The notes under the pieces were generated by a model that saw only the letters and a program-made list of their open reading frames with translations, searched no databases and was not told where the DNA came from. Below are positions 1 through 10,200 of a stretch of 64,000 nucleotides of DNA, piece after piece. The stretch's first letter is position 1; each line of letters starts with the position of its first letter. Source of the DNA: Opitutia bacterium Tous-C4FEB (GTDB lineage Bacteria; Verrucomicrobiota; Verrucomicrobiia; Opitutales; Opitutaceae); the NCBI GenBank assembly GCA_002304445.1, contig NEVA01000001.1, positions 186,001 to 250,000 on the forward strand, in the 5' to 3' direction. Both the position numbers and the translations under genes were made by a program.

Positions 1-442
1 GTTTGAGTTCCTTGGTGTAATCGACGCGCCGCTCGGTGCCGTAGCCGAGATGCCATTTACCGACGAAGCCGGTGGCGTAGCCGTGCTTCTTCAGAAGCGA
101 GGCGATCGTGGGGCGCGTGGTCTCGATGAGGAGCGGGTCGAGGGTGTTGGCGACGCCACCGTGATTGAGCGACGTGCGCCAACAGTAGCGACCGGTCAGA
201 AGCGCATAACGCGTCGGTGTGCAGACGGAGGACGGCGTGTAGGCTTCGGTGAAGCGCCGGCCCTCGCGCGCGAGCCGGTCAAGGTGAGGCGTGCGAATGA
301 GCGCGGAGTCGGCGCCGTAGGCACCGAGACTGCCGTAGCCATAGTCATCGGCGAGGATCACGACGATGTTGGGCGCGGGCGGAGCGGCCATCAGGCCGAG
401 GGCGAAGCAAACAAGGGAGAACGCGGCTAAATTTCGAATCAT
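1..442 (-). CDS. Secreted sulfatase, N-terminal part (cut by window start)
   Basis: This is the first 147 codons of a type I (formylglycine) sulfatase; the rest lies beyond base 1. A signal peptide (about residues 1-20) is followed by the metal-binding start of the fold, NIVVILADDYGYG. The active-site motif CTPTR has Cys74, which a formylglycine-generating enzyme would oxidise. A later GFVGKWHLG segment is typical of arylsulfatase-like members. It should hydrolyse sulfate esters, probably on a glycan, in the periplasm or outside the cell. Its ATG overlaps the stop of the GH71/99-like gene by 4 bases, so it is the last visible gene of a long minus-strand operon. The exact substrate is not readable from this fragment. 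Confidence 0.93.
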   Translation of the reverse strand, partial: MIRNLAAFSLVCFALGLMAAPPAPNIVVILADDYGYGSLGAYGADSALIRTPHLDRLAREGRRFTEAYTPSSVCTPTRYALLTGRYCWRTSLNHGGVANTLDPLLIETTRPTIASLLKKHGYATGFVGKWHLGYGTERRVDYTKELK

Positions 443-1737
443 GGTCGGATGGGAAGCGGGAACGGCAGTTCATCGCCGGCAACGGCGTGTTCGCCGCGGA
501 TAACCTTCCCCGCGAAGCTGGTCAGCCGCAGGTAGTGGTCGCTGGGCAGTCCCTCGTAGGTGACGAATTGCACGCCAGGGCCGGGACCGACGGGCGGGGC
601 GTTCGTCACCTTGAAAACCGCGGTGGCTTCATCGACTTCGTCAAACATCGCCACGTAGAGCATGTCGGCGCCCGCGCGTTTCGCGGCGGTGACCTGCGAC
701 CAAAAAAAGCGGCCTTGGAGACGAGGAATATCGTTGAGCGGCGCCCCGGGCTTCATGTTGTGCCAACTGAAACCGGGGAAAGCGACGGGCAGAAAATCGA
801 TCCGACGCTCACGGCACCACGCGATGTCCGGTTGCCAATAGGTCGTGGCGTGCGTCGCGGCAGTCTCGGGCGTGCGGTAGCGGCCGGGCGTCCACGGGGA
901 AATCACGTCGGCGAGTTGGACCAGTTCGAGCAGCACGGGCTCGGGGACACTGTCGCGGGTTTGCGTGCGCCAGCCACTCGGCACGCCGAGCATGATCGCG
1001 AGTCCCCCGCTCTCTTCGTCGTTTTTCAGGAAGGTGATAATCTTGCGCCAGTCCTCGAGCGACGGCCGGGGTTTATCATCGGATTTGAACCCGCAGCCCC
1101 AGAGCGCGAGGAGCGGTTTGCCCCGATGACGCAAGTAGGCGGGGTCGCTCGTAAGCCGGGTGTCACGGAGCAGTTTCTTCCAATCGTCGATCAGCACGTC
1201 GGCCTGCCCGGGGGCGAGGCTGCTCAGATCATACATGAGCGCGTAAACCCGGCCGTGTTCGCGGGCGCCGGCGCGGACATTTTCCAGCACGGCATTATTG
1301 GCGGCGAGGGAATTGCCGCGCTTAAGGGAGTTGATGAAACGCTGGAGGAATACGCCGTCGATGCCGTGTTCTTCCATCCACGCGAAGTGGCGCACCACCG
1401 TAGGCCGGAGATAGGAGCTGAACACTTCGGCGCGCGTGCCGTCGGCGTGCACGAAGCCGGTCGGAAAACGCTCGGCCGCGGGAAACTCCGAAAGATCCGG
1501 CCACATATCGACGCGGACATTTCCTGGCGCCGGCATCACGTTGCCGCGGGTCCAGTGATTATAGCCGCGTTTGGCGCCGTCACCCTCGGCGTTGAACCAA
1601 CCTTGATAGCCGACCATCACTTTGCCGGTGAGGGTGGAGGAATTGACGGGCAACGTCGGCGGTCCCACGCAGCTCGCGAGCAGGACGGCGACGAGCAGGC
1701 CGGCAGCGACTGACGTTAACTTTCGGATGAGAGTCAT
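439..1737 (-). CDS. GH71/99-like glycoside hydrolase lipoprotein
   Basis: This is a 432-residue protein. The chosen ATG gives a clean lipoprotein signal, MTLIRKLTSVAAGLLVAVLLASC, with lipobox Cys23; upstream in-frame codons read into non-signal sequence. The mature part opens with GKVMVGYQGWFN and continues with YNHW, HFAWMEEHGIDGVFLQRF and a late acidic segment MFDEVDEAT. This layout is that of glycoside hydrolase family 71/99-like proteins, whose GH99 relatives are endo-acting alpha-mannan enzymes. The acidic residues near the C-terminus are candidate catalytic residues (inference). It sits between two sulfatase genes in the same operon, so it probably cleaves the backbone of the glycan they desulfate. 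Substrate unknown. Confidence 0.8.
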   Translation of the reverse strand: MTLIRKLTSVAAGLLVAVLLASCVGPPTLPVNSSTLTGKVMVGYQGWFNAEGDGAKRGYNHWTRGNVMPAPGNVRVDMWPDLSEFPAAERFPTGFVHADGTRAEVFSSYLRPTVVRHFAWMEEHGIDGVFLQRFINSLKRGNSLAANNAVLENVRAGAREHGRVYALMYDLSSLAPGQADVLIDDWKKLLRDTRLTSDPAYLRHRGKPLLALWGCGFKSDDKPRPSLEDWRKIITFLKNDEESGGLAIMLGVPSGWRTQTRDSVPEPVLLELVQLADVISPWTPGRYRTPETAATHATTYWQPDIAWCRERRIDFLPVAFPGFSWHNMKPGAPLNDIPRLQGRFFWSQVTAAKRAGADMLYVAMFDEVDEATAVFKVTNAPPVGPGPGVQFVTYEGLPSDHYLRLTSFAGKVIRGEHAVAGDELPFPLPIRP

Positions 1738-1769
1738 AGCTGGAGAAGGATTATGTGGGAAAACGCGGT

Positions 1770-3182
1770 TCACGGCGACTTCGGTCGCCGTGACTCCGAC
1801 GATGCCTTGATAAACTCGGCGGAAAGCGCGCGCAGACGAGCCACGATTTCGGGGTGGGCGCCGGCCACGTCGTGTTGCTCGCCCGGATCGGCTTGGAGGT
1901 CGAAGAGCGCGCCGGCACGCAGCGGATCGCCGGTATTGAGGCCGGGATATTGACTGGGGTGCGCTTGCCCGACCGGGGCGAGGATCGTGACGCCATCGGG
2001 CGCGCGGGGGTCGACCCACGGCGCGCCGGGCTTGAGGGCGGCGCGCGGTTGGCTGGCCTCGACGTGCAGCTTCCAGCGGGCGCTGCGCACCGTGCGGAGC
2101 GTGGTGCCCTGAAAACCGAAGGTCGCCTCGTGGAGTTGCGCCGATTTTTCGGCGAGCACAGGCCAGAGCGTGCGTCCGTCGATGGCCCGATCGCCGGGGG
2201 GTGTCCCGCCGGCACTCGCCAGCAACGTCGGAAACCAATCGTTCAAAACTGCGGGCGTCGCGAGCGTTTGCCCGGCGGGAATCCGGCCGGGCCAGCGCGC
2301 GATACAAGGGACGCGCAAGCCGCCTTCCGAGGTCATGGCCTTCATGCCGCGCAGGCCGCCGTTGCTGCCGCCGAAGTAGGCGCCGTTGTCACTGGAGAAC
2401 ACGACGAGGGTATTGTCGTCGAGGCCGAGGGCGCGGAGTTTGGCCATGATCTGCTCCACGCTCCAGTCGAGTTCGGCCAGGACATCGCCGTAGAGACCGG
2501 CACCGCTCTTGCCGGCAAATTTTTCCGAGACCGCGAGCGGTTTGTGGGGCATAGCGTGCGCGAGGTAGAGGAAGAACGGCCGTTCGCGATGCGCGGTGAT
2601 GAAGTCGAGCGCCCGCTGCGTGTAACGCTGCGTGAGCGTCGCCTGCACGACGGGATACTCGGCGACGCTCTCCTGTTTGATGAGCTGCACCGGGCGCATG
2701 TCGTTGCTGTAGAGAATACCGTAATAAGAATCGAAGCCTCGGCGGGTGGGCCAAGATTCGACCGTCTTGTGGCCGAGGTGCCACTTGCCGATCATCCCGG
2801 TGGCATAGCCGCGGGGCCGGAGCAATTGCGGGAGGAGAATCTCGTCGGCCGCGAGGGCAAGTTGATCGACGGCCGGTGTCCCGTCGGGCGTGGGGTTGCC
2901 GAGCAGACCGTGGCGCGACGGATAGCGGCCGGTGAGCAGCGACGCTCGAGACGGCGCGCAGTAAGGCGTGGGCGCGTAAAATTGGGTGAAGCGCGCGCCC
3001 TCCGCCGCGAGCCGATCAATGGCCGGGGTGAGACGGAGAGGGCTGCCGTAGCTGCCGAGGTCACCGGAGCCCAGGTCGTCGGCGAGGATGAAAATGATGT
3101 TTGGCGAGCGCGTCGCGGCGGCGGCGGACAGAGCGGTGGCGGCGAAAATCGCCACCACCTGGAGAACGGCAGCAAGTCTCAT
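1770..3182 (-). CDS. Secreted sulfatase (arylsulfatase A type)
   Basis: This 470-residue formylglycine sulfatase has a signal peptide (about residues 1-23), the metal-ligand segment NIIFILADDLGSGDLG, and the active-site motif CAPSR with Cys75 followed by ASLLTGRY. MIGKWHLGHK supplies the conserved Lys/His, and VVFSSDNGAYF the later Asp-Asn metal ligands. Length and motif order are normal for the family. The gene starts inside the stop of the upstream sulfatase (4-base ATGA overlap), indicating translational coupling. The segment LYGDVLAELDWSVEQI is shared in sense with the sulfatase at 20606-22066 (LYGDVMLELDWSVGEI), so these two are close paralogues on opposite strands. Confidence 0.95.
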   Translation of the reverse strand: MRLAAVLQVVAIFAATALSAAAATRSPNIIFILADDLGSGDLGSYGSPLRLTPAIDRLAAEGARFTQFYAPTPYCAPSRASLLTGRYPSRHGLLGNPTPDGTPAVDQLALAADEILLPQLLRPRGYATGMIGKWHLGHKTVESWPTRRGFDSYYGILYSNDMRPVQLIKQESVAEYPVVQATLTQRYTQRALDFITAHRERPFFLYLAHAMPHKPLAVSEKFAGKSGAGLYGDVLAELDWSVEQIMAKLRALGLDDNTLVVFSSDNGAYFGGSNGGLRGMKAMTSEGGLRVPCIARWPGRIPAGQTLATPAVLNDWFPTLLASAGGTPPGDRAIDGRTLWPVLAEKSAQLHEATFGFQGTTLRTVRSARWKLHVEASQPRAALKPGAPWVDPRAPDGVTILAPVGQAHPSQYPGLNTGDPLRAGALFDLQADPGEQHDVAGAHPEIVARLRALSAEFIKASSESRRPKSP

Positions 3183-4579
3183 GGCTCGGTGGCGTTCTTC
3201 TTCTTGCGGTCCGCCTTGGATTTCTTGGCCGCCCCGCCAGGGGCTTTCGAGGTGACGCGCTTGCCCACGCCGTCCATGGGCTCGGCCATCTGGTCGAGCC
3301 AGGTGTCATAGAGCTTCGTCAGCTCGGCGACCTTGGCGGCGTTCTGCGGCGCGAGGTCGGTCGCCTCTGCGGGATCTTTCGCGAGGTTGAAGAGCTCGAC
3401 CTTCGGCTGACTGCGCTGCTGGACGAGTTTCCAGTCGCCGGCGCGGACGGCAAAGCCGCCCGCTTCGCCGCCTTCGCTCCAGTAAAACGTGTCGATATGC
3501 TGCGACGATTTCCCGGTGAGCAGCGGCAGCAGGCTTTTCCCGTCGAGCGGTTTGGCGGTCGGCAACGCGTCGCCAGCGGCCTCCAACGCGGTCGGCAAGA
3601 TGTCGAGGGAGCTGATCGGGGTATCGAGGGTGCGACCGCCTTTGAAGGCCGCCGGCCATGATACGATGAACGGCGTGCGAATGCCGCCCTCGTAGTTTTG
3701 CTGCTTGGCGCCGCGCAGCGGGGTGTTGACCGCGCTCATCGCTTTTGAGCCGCCGTTGTCAGTAAGGAAAACGAGCAGCGTGTTTTCCCAAAGCCCCTCC
3801 TTTTTGAGTGTGTCCACGACCCGCCCCACGCCGAGGTCGAGGTGATGGAGCATCGCCATCAAAATTGCGCGCGCCTCGGTGATTTCGGGAAACTGTTTTT
3901 TGAACCGGGCGATATCGGCGGCGGGGGCCTGCGCGGGGGAGTGGACCGCGTTGTAGGCGAGATGAACATAAAAGGGCTGCGCCTTGTGCTTTTGGATGAA
4001 CGCGACGGTTTCATCGGTGAGCCGAGTGGTGAGGTAGCCTTCGTCTTTGATGGGTTTGCCGTTCCGATACATCGGCGAGCCCTCGATATCGTCGAGCTTG
4101 AGGTAGTCGTGGGCGCCGCGACCGAGGAAACCATACCACTCGTCAAAGCCGCGGCCGACGGGACTCTGCTCGACCGTGAGCCCGAGGTGCCATTTGCCAA
4201 ACGCGCCGCTGACGTAGCCGGCGGGCTTCAGGAATTTCGGAAAAATGGTTTCTGTCTGCGCGATGCCGCGCCCGCCTTCGCCGGCGGTGTAGACGCCCGC
4301 ACGCTGTTGGTAGCGCCCGGTGAGCAGGCCGGCGCGCGTGGGCGAGCAGACGTTCCCGGTGATGTAGGCCTGGGAGAACCAGACGCTCTCGCGCGCGAGC
4401 GCGTCGAGGTGCGGCGTGGAGACCTCTTTCGGGTGCTGAGGGTTAAAGCTGATGTCGGCGTAGCCCTGATCGTCGGTGAGGATGACGACGATGTTGGGCG
4501 GGCGTGGGGCGGAAGCGGCGTGGGTGGCGACGGCGCCAAGCAACGCGGACACTACGGTGAGAAGAACGGGTAGTTTCAT
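3179..4579 (-). CDS. Secreted sulfatase (arylsulfatase type)
   Basis: This 466-residue formylglycine sulfatase has a signal peptide (residues 1 to about 22), NIVVILTDDQGYADI for metal binding, and active-site CSPTR with Cys78. It also has GKWHLGLTVEQSPVGRGFDEWYG and the late VFLTDNGGSKA motif. The C-terminus is lysine-rich (KKSKADRKKKN), a tail also seen on the sulfatases ending at 4591 and 23672. It should act on sulfate esters outside the cytoplasm. It overlaps the next sulfatase by 4 bases and lies 11 bases after the preceding one, so it is inside the operon. The family is certain; the substrate is unknown. Confidence 0.95.
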   Translation of the reverse strand: MKLPVLLTVVSALLGAVATHAASAPRPPNIVVILTDDQGYADISFNPQHPKEVSTPHLDALARESVWFSQAYITGNVCSPTRAGLLTGRYQQRAGVYTAGEGGRGIAQTETIFPKFLKPAGYVSGAFGKWHLGLTVEQSPVGRGFDEWYGFLGRGAHDYLKLDDIEGSPMYRNGKPIKDEGYLTTRLTDETVAFIQKHKAQPFYVHLAYNAVHSPAQAPAADIARFKKQFPEITEARAILMAMLHHLDLGVGRVVDTLKKEGLWENTLLVFLTDNGGSKAMSAVNTPLRGAKQQNYEGGIRTPFIVSWPAAFKGGRTLDTPISSLDILPTALEAAGDALPTAKPLDGKSLLPLLTGKSSQHIDTFYWSEGGEAGGFAVRAGDWKLVQQRSQPKVELFNLAKDPAEATDLAPQNAAKVAELTKLYDTWLDQMAEPMDGVGKRVTSKAPGGAAKKSKADRKKKNATEP

Positions 4580-4590
4580 GAGGATATGGG

Positions 4591-6153
4591 TTACTTGGCG
4601 GATTTGGCTTTTTTCGCTGAGCCGACAGGTTTCGGCTCCCAGCGGAAATTCTCGCCCTCAGTGACGAGGCGCAGCGCATTCGTCTCCGGGCCGGGTGCGA
4701 CGAATTCTTTGGGCGCGCTCTGGCGCAGCTCGGCCATCACGGTGCGATAGCTTTCCTGCGGGGCGAGGTTGTCCCATTCGTTCGGGTCTTTGACGACGTC
4801 GTAGAGTTCCTCGGCGCCGTCGGCGTGGTGAATGTAGCGCCAGCGGTTGTTCACGATCGCGTAGCCGCCGGGCAGCACGTCGCAGAGGAGGACGTTGCGG
4901 TCTTTGGCCTGGGCGGGTTGGCGCAGGACGTTGGCGAGCGACTGGCCTTCGAGGCTGGCGTCGGGGGCGAGGCCGCACAGTTCTACCAACGTGGGGAACG
5001 TGTCGATGGCACTGACGGTCGCGTTGACGTTGGCCCTGCGCGCGATGCCGGGGCCGGCCCAGATGAACGGGATGTTGGCGGTGCGCTCCCAGAGCGAGTG
5101 TTTGCCCCAGTGGCCTTTCTCGCCGTGGTGATAGCCCTGATCGCTCCAAAAAATGACGACGGTGTTGTCGCGGGCAGCGCTGGCGTCGAGGGCGTCGAGC
5201 ACGCGGCCGAGCATCGCGTCGGCATAGGAAATGCAGGCGAGATAGGCGCGGATGACCTCCTTCATCTCGCCGAGTTCGTTCAGCTTGTCGTGGATGGTGG
5301 CCTTGCGGCGGTCGTTGAATTTCTTGATCGCCGGCGGGAGATCGTCGGTGTCTCCATCCTTGGTCGGGGGCAGCTTGATTTCGTCGAGCGGGTAGAGGTC
5401 GTAGTATTTTTGCGGCGCGTAGTTGGGGAAGTGCGGCGCGTAGAGACCGAGCGCGAGGAAGAACGGCTGCGTGTGCGCGCGTTTGAGCACGTTGATCGCC
5501 CACTCGGTCTGCTGCGTATCGGCCATGTCTTTTTCGACTTCATTGGGGAGCGGCGCATACTCCATGAACGTGCGGTCCGTGCCGGCGCGCATCTCGCGGG
5601 TAAACTTGCTGTAAGGCTCCGGCGTCGGGAGTGGCGCGCCGCTGCGCCAGCTGTCAACGGGCCAGCCGGTCTTGCGTTGAGCCGGCGTGCGCGGATTAAA
5701 CTCCGTCCAGCCGCGCAGATCGACGTAGCCCGCCGGATGGTGAAACAACTTGCCCGTGCCGTAGGTCGCGTAGCCGCCCTGCTGGAACGCGACCTGCATC
5801 GGGCGTAGTTCGGGTCGGTCGTGGTGATAGACTTGCGTGGTGTAGGCGCCCGTGGTGGACGGATGCCGCCCGGTGAACAGCGCGGTGCGAGACGGCGCGC
5901 AAAACGTGCCGCAGGCCTGCGCGTTTTGAAACGTCACCCCGCGCGCGGCGAGGCGATCTAAGTTCGGGGTCTTGGCGCGGATGCCGGAATTCAGCGGACC
6001 CACCCAGTCGTTGAGATCATCGGTGGCGAAGAAGATGACGTTGGGCTTGGCAGGTTTGGACGGAGCGGCGGCGTGGGTCGTGAGCGCAGGGATCAGCAGG
6101 GAGGCGACGAGCAACGCCGTTTGAGCCGATTTGGAAGGAGAGATAAAGATCAT
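4591..6153 (-). CDS. Secreted sulfatase (iduronate-2-sulfatase type)
   Basis: This is a 520-residue formylglycine sulfatase of the iduronate-2-sulfatase-like branch. That branch is suggested by FATDDLNDW in place of ADDLGYG and by GTGKLFHHP in place of GKWHLG. The active-site motif is CAPSR with Cys85, then TALFTGRHPST. A signal peptide occupies about residues 1-30. WSDQGYHHGEKGHWGKHSLWER is the typical C-terminal substrate-side segment of this branch. The final residues GSAKKAKSAK are basic. The gene sits 31 bases after the sugar-isomerase-like gene and 11 bases before the next sulfatase, within the operon. 'Iduronate' here is only a family name; the natural substrate could be another sulfated sugar. 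Confidence 0.93.
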   Translation of the reverse strand: MIFISPSKSAQTALLVASLLIPALTTHAAAPSKPAKPNVIFFATDDLNDWVGPLNSGIRAKTPNLDRLAARGVTFQNAQACGTFCAPSRTALFTGRHPSTTGAYTTQVYHHDRPELRPMQVAFQQGGYATYGTGKLFHHPAGYVDLRGWTEFNPRTPAQRKTGWPVDSWRSGAPLPTPEPYSKFTREMRAGTDRTFMEYAPLPNEVEKDMADTQQTEWAINVLKRAHTQPFFLALGLYAPHFPNYAPQKYYDLYPLDEIKLPPTKDGDTDDLPPAIKKFNDRRKATIHDKLNELGEMKEVIRAYLACISYADAMLGRVLDALDASAARDNTVVIFWSDQGYHHGEKGHWGKHSLWERTANIPFIWAGPGIARRANVNATVSAIDTFPTLVELCGLAPDASLEGQSLANVLRQPAQAKDRNVLLCDVLPGGYAIVNNRWRYIHHADGAEELYDVVKDPNEWDNLAPQESYRTVMAELRQSAPKEFVAPGPETNALRLVTEGENFRWEPKPVGSAKKAKSAK

Positions 6154-6184
6154 GAGGAGGACTGAGGCGATGCGCTGGGCGGAT

Positions 6185-7294
6185 TCAGGTGGTTTTCAGC
6201 CCGGCGCCATAACGGCGTGCGAAGGCCACGCTGCGCTCGAACTCGGCGCGCTGGTATTGTCTTTCGAACGCTTTCGCGTCGGTGCCGGCAGGCGGCTTGA
6301 CCAACTCCAGCGGACGGCCGCGGCGACAGAGGGCGAGGAAATCGGCGATGTCGGCGGCGCGAGTATTGGGATAAACCTTCCAATGATCGCGCTGGAGAAA
6401 CGGGATCGGGCGCGGCGAGTTGGAGATGATCTCCAGGTGGAGCGGCGCGGCCGGGCAGTGGCGTTGCATGAGGCCAACGAACGCGGGCACGTCCATGAGG
6501 CCTTCGCCGAGAGCGGTCCATTGGAACGTCGCGCCCTCGGGCGACTCCCAGACCATCCAGTCGCGCACGCTCGTGCAGAGCACGTGGGGCGCGAGCAGTT
6601 CGAGCTGTTTCATAGGATCCTCCATGGCCCAGACCGCGTTGCCCGGGTCGAGCATGACGCCGACGACATCGGTGCCGGCGGCTCGAATGAGTTGGAGTAA
6701 CTCTTCCGAGCGGAGATCGCCCGCGTGATTTTCGACGGCGAATTTCACGCCGGCGTCGAGGGCGCGGCTGCGGACGGCTTTGAGGGTCTTGAGCAGTTCG
6801 GCCAGACGCGCCTCGATGCCTCCGGGAGTGGCCCGATCGGGAAAGGCGCCGATGCGGCAGTTGACCACGGGCGAGCCGAGATCGGTGGCCACGCGCACGC
6901 CGAGAGCGAGCAGGGCCTCCGCGCTACCGTGCTCTTTCGTGAACGTGGTCGAGCCTTCCGCGACGCTACCCACGCCGACGTTGATCCGGAGACCGCGCTC
7001 GGCGGCGGTTTCACGCAGGGCGCGCAAATGGGCGGGTTCGAGACTTTCAAACGGGCGCAGTCCGTTCAAAAGGACGGCGTCGAGTTTTTGCTCGGCGGCG
7101 TAGTCGATCAGTGGGCGGGCCTTCCAACCCATGCCGCGCACCGAGTGGGCGTCGAGGCCGAGGGCGAGCCGAGGGGCCGCGGCGGTCGGTTGCGCAGCGC
7201 GCGAGTTTACGGACGCAGCCGCAGCGGCGACGCCCATGAGTTTGATGAAATCGCGGCGTCGAATCGGAGGCGGTTGAAGAACGATCGGATTCAT
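6185..7294 (-). CDS. Tat-exported sugar phosphate isomerase/epimerase-like TIM-barrel protein
   Basis: This is a 369-residue protein. The N-terminus carries a twin-arginine signal (RRRDFIKLMG, residues 12-21) and an Ala-rich stretch, so it is predicted to be exported folded. The body is the xylose isomerase-like TIM barrel (AP endonuclease 2 family). It has GAFPDR, FAVENHAGD (candidate metal-binding Glu/His), VVGVMLDPGNAVW, and a C-terminal LHLEIISNSP segment. Such proteins are common beside sulfatases and glycosidases in Planctomycetes and Verrucomicrobia and act on free sugars or are of unknown activity. It starts 3 bases after the TonB receptor stop, so the two are co-transcribed. The reaction is not known. 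Confidence 0.8.
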   Translation of the reverse strand: MNPIVLQPPPIRRRDFIKLMGVAAAAASVNSRAAQPTAAAPRLALGLDAHSVRGMGWKARPLIDYAAEQKLDAVLLNGLRPFESLEPAHLRALRETAAERGLRINVGVGSVAEGSTTFTKEHGSAEALLALGVRVATDLGSPVVNCRIGAFPDRATPGGIEARLAELLKTLKAVRSRALDAGVKFAVENHAGDLRSEELLQLIRAAGTDVVGVMLDPGNAVWAMEDPMKQLELLAPHVLCTSVRDWMVWESPEGATFQWTALGEGLMDVPAFVGLMQRHCPAAPLHLEIISNSPRPIPFLQRDHWKVYPNTRAADIADFLALCRRGRPLELVKPPAGTDAKAFERQYQRAEFERSVAFARRYGAGLKTT

Positions 7295-7297
7295 GGG

Positions 7298-10200
7298 TCA
7301 GTAGGCGATGGTGGTGGTGAACCTGACGGAGCGTGGTTCCAGCAGATCAAATCGGCTGTAGGCCACCCCGCGGCCGCCCGGAAGGTTGTAAGGGGGAATG
7401 GCCGAGAATCGCTGCGGCAGGAGACCGTCCTGATTGAACAGATTCGAGACATTTACCTGATACGTGATTGAGCCGCGCATTTTTCCGAGGCCTGCGGGGT
7501 GCCGATAGCGCAGCATGAGATCGGCGACCGAGATCGGGCGGCCCTTGATCTCGGCCGCGCTGGCCGTGCGGCCGATAATGTTGGCCATCTGCCAGCGGTA
7601 GCCGAATCCGGTAGAGAAACCTTTCAAGCGCCCCTCGGTGAAATCGTAAGCCGTGAAGAGATTCATGCGGTGAGGTCGCAGGCCCCAGCGCTGCTCGTTC
7701 TGGCGTTTGTCTTCGTTGATCTCGGAGATCATGTTTCGAATTTCCTCCGCGACCGTAATGTTGTTGGTCGTGTTCAAAGTCGTGAGGTTCGCGGCGGGCG
7801 TGCGGTTCCCGAGTTCGATCCACTTGGCGACGGTGCCACCGGAAGAGAAGGCCGATGGGTTAACGGTGAACGTGCCGTTGGCATTTTGCGTCACGCCCTC
7901 CTTGAGCAGGTTACCCTCGAAGGTGTAGCCATACCACGGAATCGCATCGGCGCCGGATATGTTGGAGCGGATGCGGTCGGTGTAGGAGTAGTTCAGGGTG
8001 AGGCGCCAGTTTGCGGTCAGGTTGGCGACGGCGCTGAACTCGTAGCCTTTCGAGTCCTCGTCGAACTGGTCGGCGTTCACGGTCGGAGTGATGGCGGCCC
8101 GCGTCGCCGTCCATTCGGCGGCAGAGATCGGCCGGCCGGCACCGACGAGCACGCTTCCGAGCGCGTCGGCGATGCGGATGTTGCGGAGGTTGTATTGCGC
8201 GTTGATGCCGCCGCTCTTGGTCTGGCCGGTTTGGCTGGTGGTGAAGGCTACGGCCCGGAGCGAAAGGCGGTTGTCGAGGAGGTTCAGCGCCAAGCCGTAA
8301 TCCTCGCCCTGACCGCGCGTGGGATCGGGGATCGTGCCGTTGGGCAGAACCTTGTTGGTGAACGTGGGCAGGCCGATGTTGCTGGAGCGGTTGCCGAGGA
8401 TGGAGAGCCAGTCGGTGACATGCACCACCACGCCCTGCGAGCGCGTGATTCCCTTGAGGCGGTTGACGGTGGCTTTGGCGGGGTCGCGATCAACCCGCGG
8501 CGTCCGCAGGACGGGATCGGTGGAGTAACCGAAGGAGGTGACGTCGCCTTCGTCCTCGCGGTAGCCCGCCGTGGCGACAAGCCGCCGATTGAAGAAATGG
8601 CTGTGCGCCACGATCAATTTGGAGGCGAGTTCCTGCTCGGCACCGGCGTGGGTCGTGCCGGCGTCGCCGTCGATCCAGCCGACGTCGTAAGTGCGGCCGG
8701 CAGCGGTCACGGTCTTGGGCAACCGGCGCCAATCAGGCGCGATGAACGAGCCCGGGTTTTTCTCATCGAGGTAGGCGCGCTGCAGCACGAGATTGCTGGC
8801 GTTTTGCGGGGCGGCGTTGAACGGCGCTCCCATCAGACCAAACCGACGGGCGTTGTAGAAATCCGTATCGTCGGAGCGCGAATACATGCCGGCGAAACGG
8901 TGCGTGCCCGCCCATTTCCACTTAGGGTCGAAGTCGTAGGACAACGAGACCCGGGATTCGCGGAAAGTGGCGCCATGCAGTTCGTTATACCACGGGGCGT
9001 CGATGTAGAGCCGGCCGGCATAGGGATTCACTGGACCATTGACGCCCAGCGTGCGGTTGACCTCCCCGGCGATCAGCGGCGTGGAGCCCTTGATGAGCGG
9101 ATTTTCGATTCTCACCTCCTGATAGTGGTGCGCCACGTTGAGGGTGAGCCGGGAAGTGATCCGCCAGTCGGCGGTGAGCGTGTAATTCTCCAAGCGGGTA
9201 TCGCGATACATGCCGGGCCCGCCGGAGTTGATTTCGTAGGGCAAAATCGAGGGGTCGTTTAGCGAGAGTTGCACACCGCTGACCCCTGGCGTGCCGTCGG
9301 GCGCACGCACGGCGGGGTTGTTGTAGGAGCCGGTGATGAACGTGCCGCTCGAGTCGAAAAAGGTGCTGTCGTTGTCGATGAAGATAAAGCGACGGGTGGT
9401 GGCGGCCGTGCCCACGTTGCGGGCCGTCACACCCAGCGCGATCTGGGCGGCCGTGGGGTTGGTGTTGTTCGGCGTGAAGGTGACGGCGCCCACTCCCTTG
9501 GCATTGCGGTTGTCGATCCAGGCCAGCGCGCCGTCGAAGGCCGGAAACGGCGCGACCACGGAGCGATGTTCACGGCCGGTTTCGCCGGTGGCGCGAAACG
9601 TGAGGCGATCCGTGGGGGTGAATGTGACCGTCCCGAATAGCCGATCCTTGTCGTAAAACGACGGCTGGCGCCAGCCCCCGTTTTCCTGATGCAAGCCCGC
9701 CACCGCTAGAGCGAGCCTCTGCGGGATAATGACTTGGTTGTGGCGGACCGTGGAGCGATTCGTGCCGTAGTTGCCGAGTTCGTAGCTCAGGCGCCCGCTC
9801 GTGCGCTGCGTGGTCGCAAGGATGGAACTTTGGTTGATGATGCCGCCCGCATCACCCACGCCGAAGAGAATGCTGTTGGGTCCGCGGCTGTCATCGTAAC
9901 GGTCGATGCGATAGCCGTCGTTGACCGTGATACTCTTGAAGTAGTCGATGCCCTGGGCCGAAAGGATGCCGCGCACATTGATGCGCTGGATCACGTTGGC
10001 GCCGCCGAGCATGTTGTTCGCGTTGGGGCCGGAGTTAACGTCCTGGGTGTTGATCTGCGAATTGACGGAGTAATCGATGATTTTTTCGATTTCGTTGAGC
10101 CCGAGATCGTCGAGGAAAGCCCGCGTGAAGACGGAGATCGATGCCGGCGTGTCGCGCAGGCTCGTGTTGAGCCGGCTGCCGGCGAGCGTGTTCTCGGCGC

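Noticed and set aside
487-1713. Long plus-strand reading frame of 408 codons over the GH71/99-like gene
   Set aside because: The translation has no family motif and is the antisense of a convincing lipoprotein enzyme; such frames are common in GC-rich DNA.
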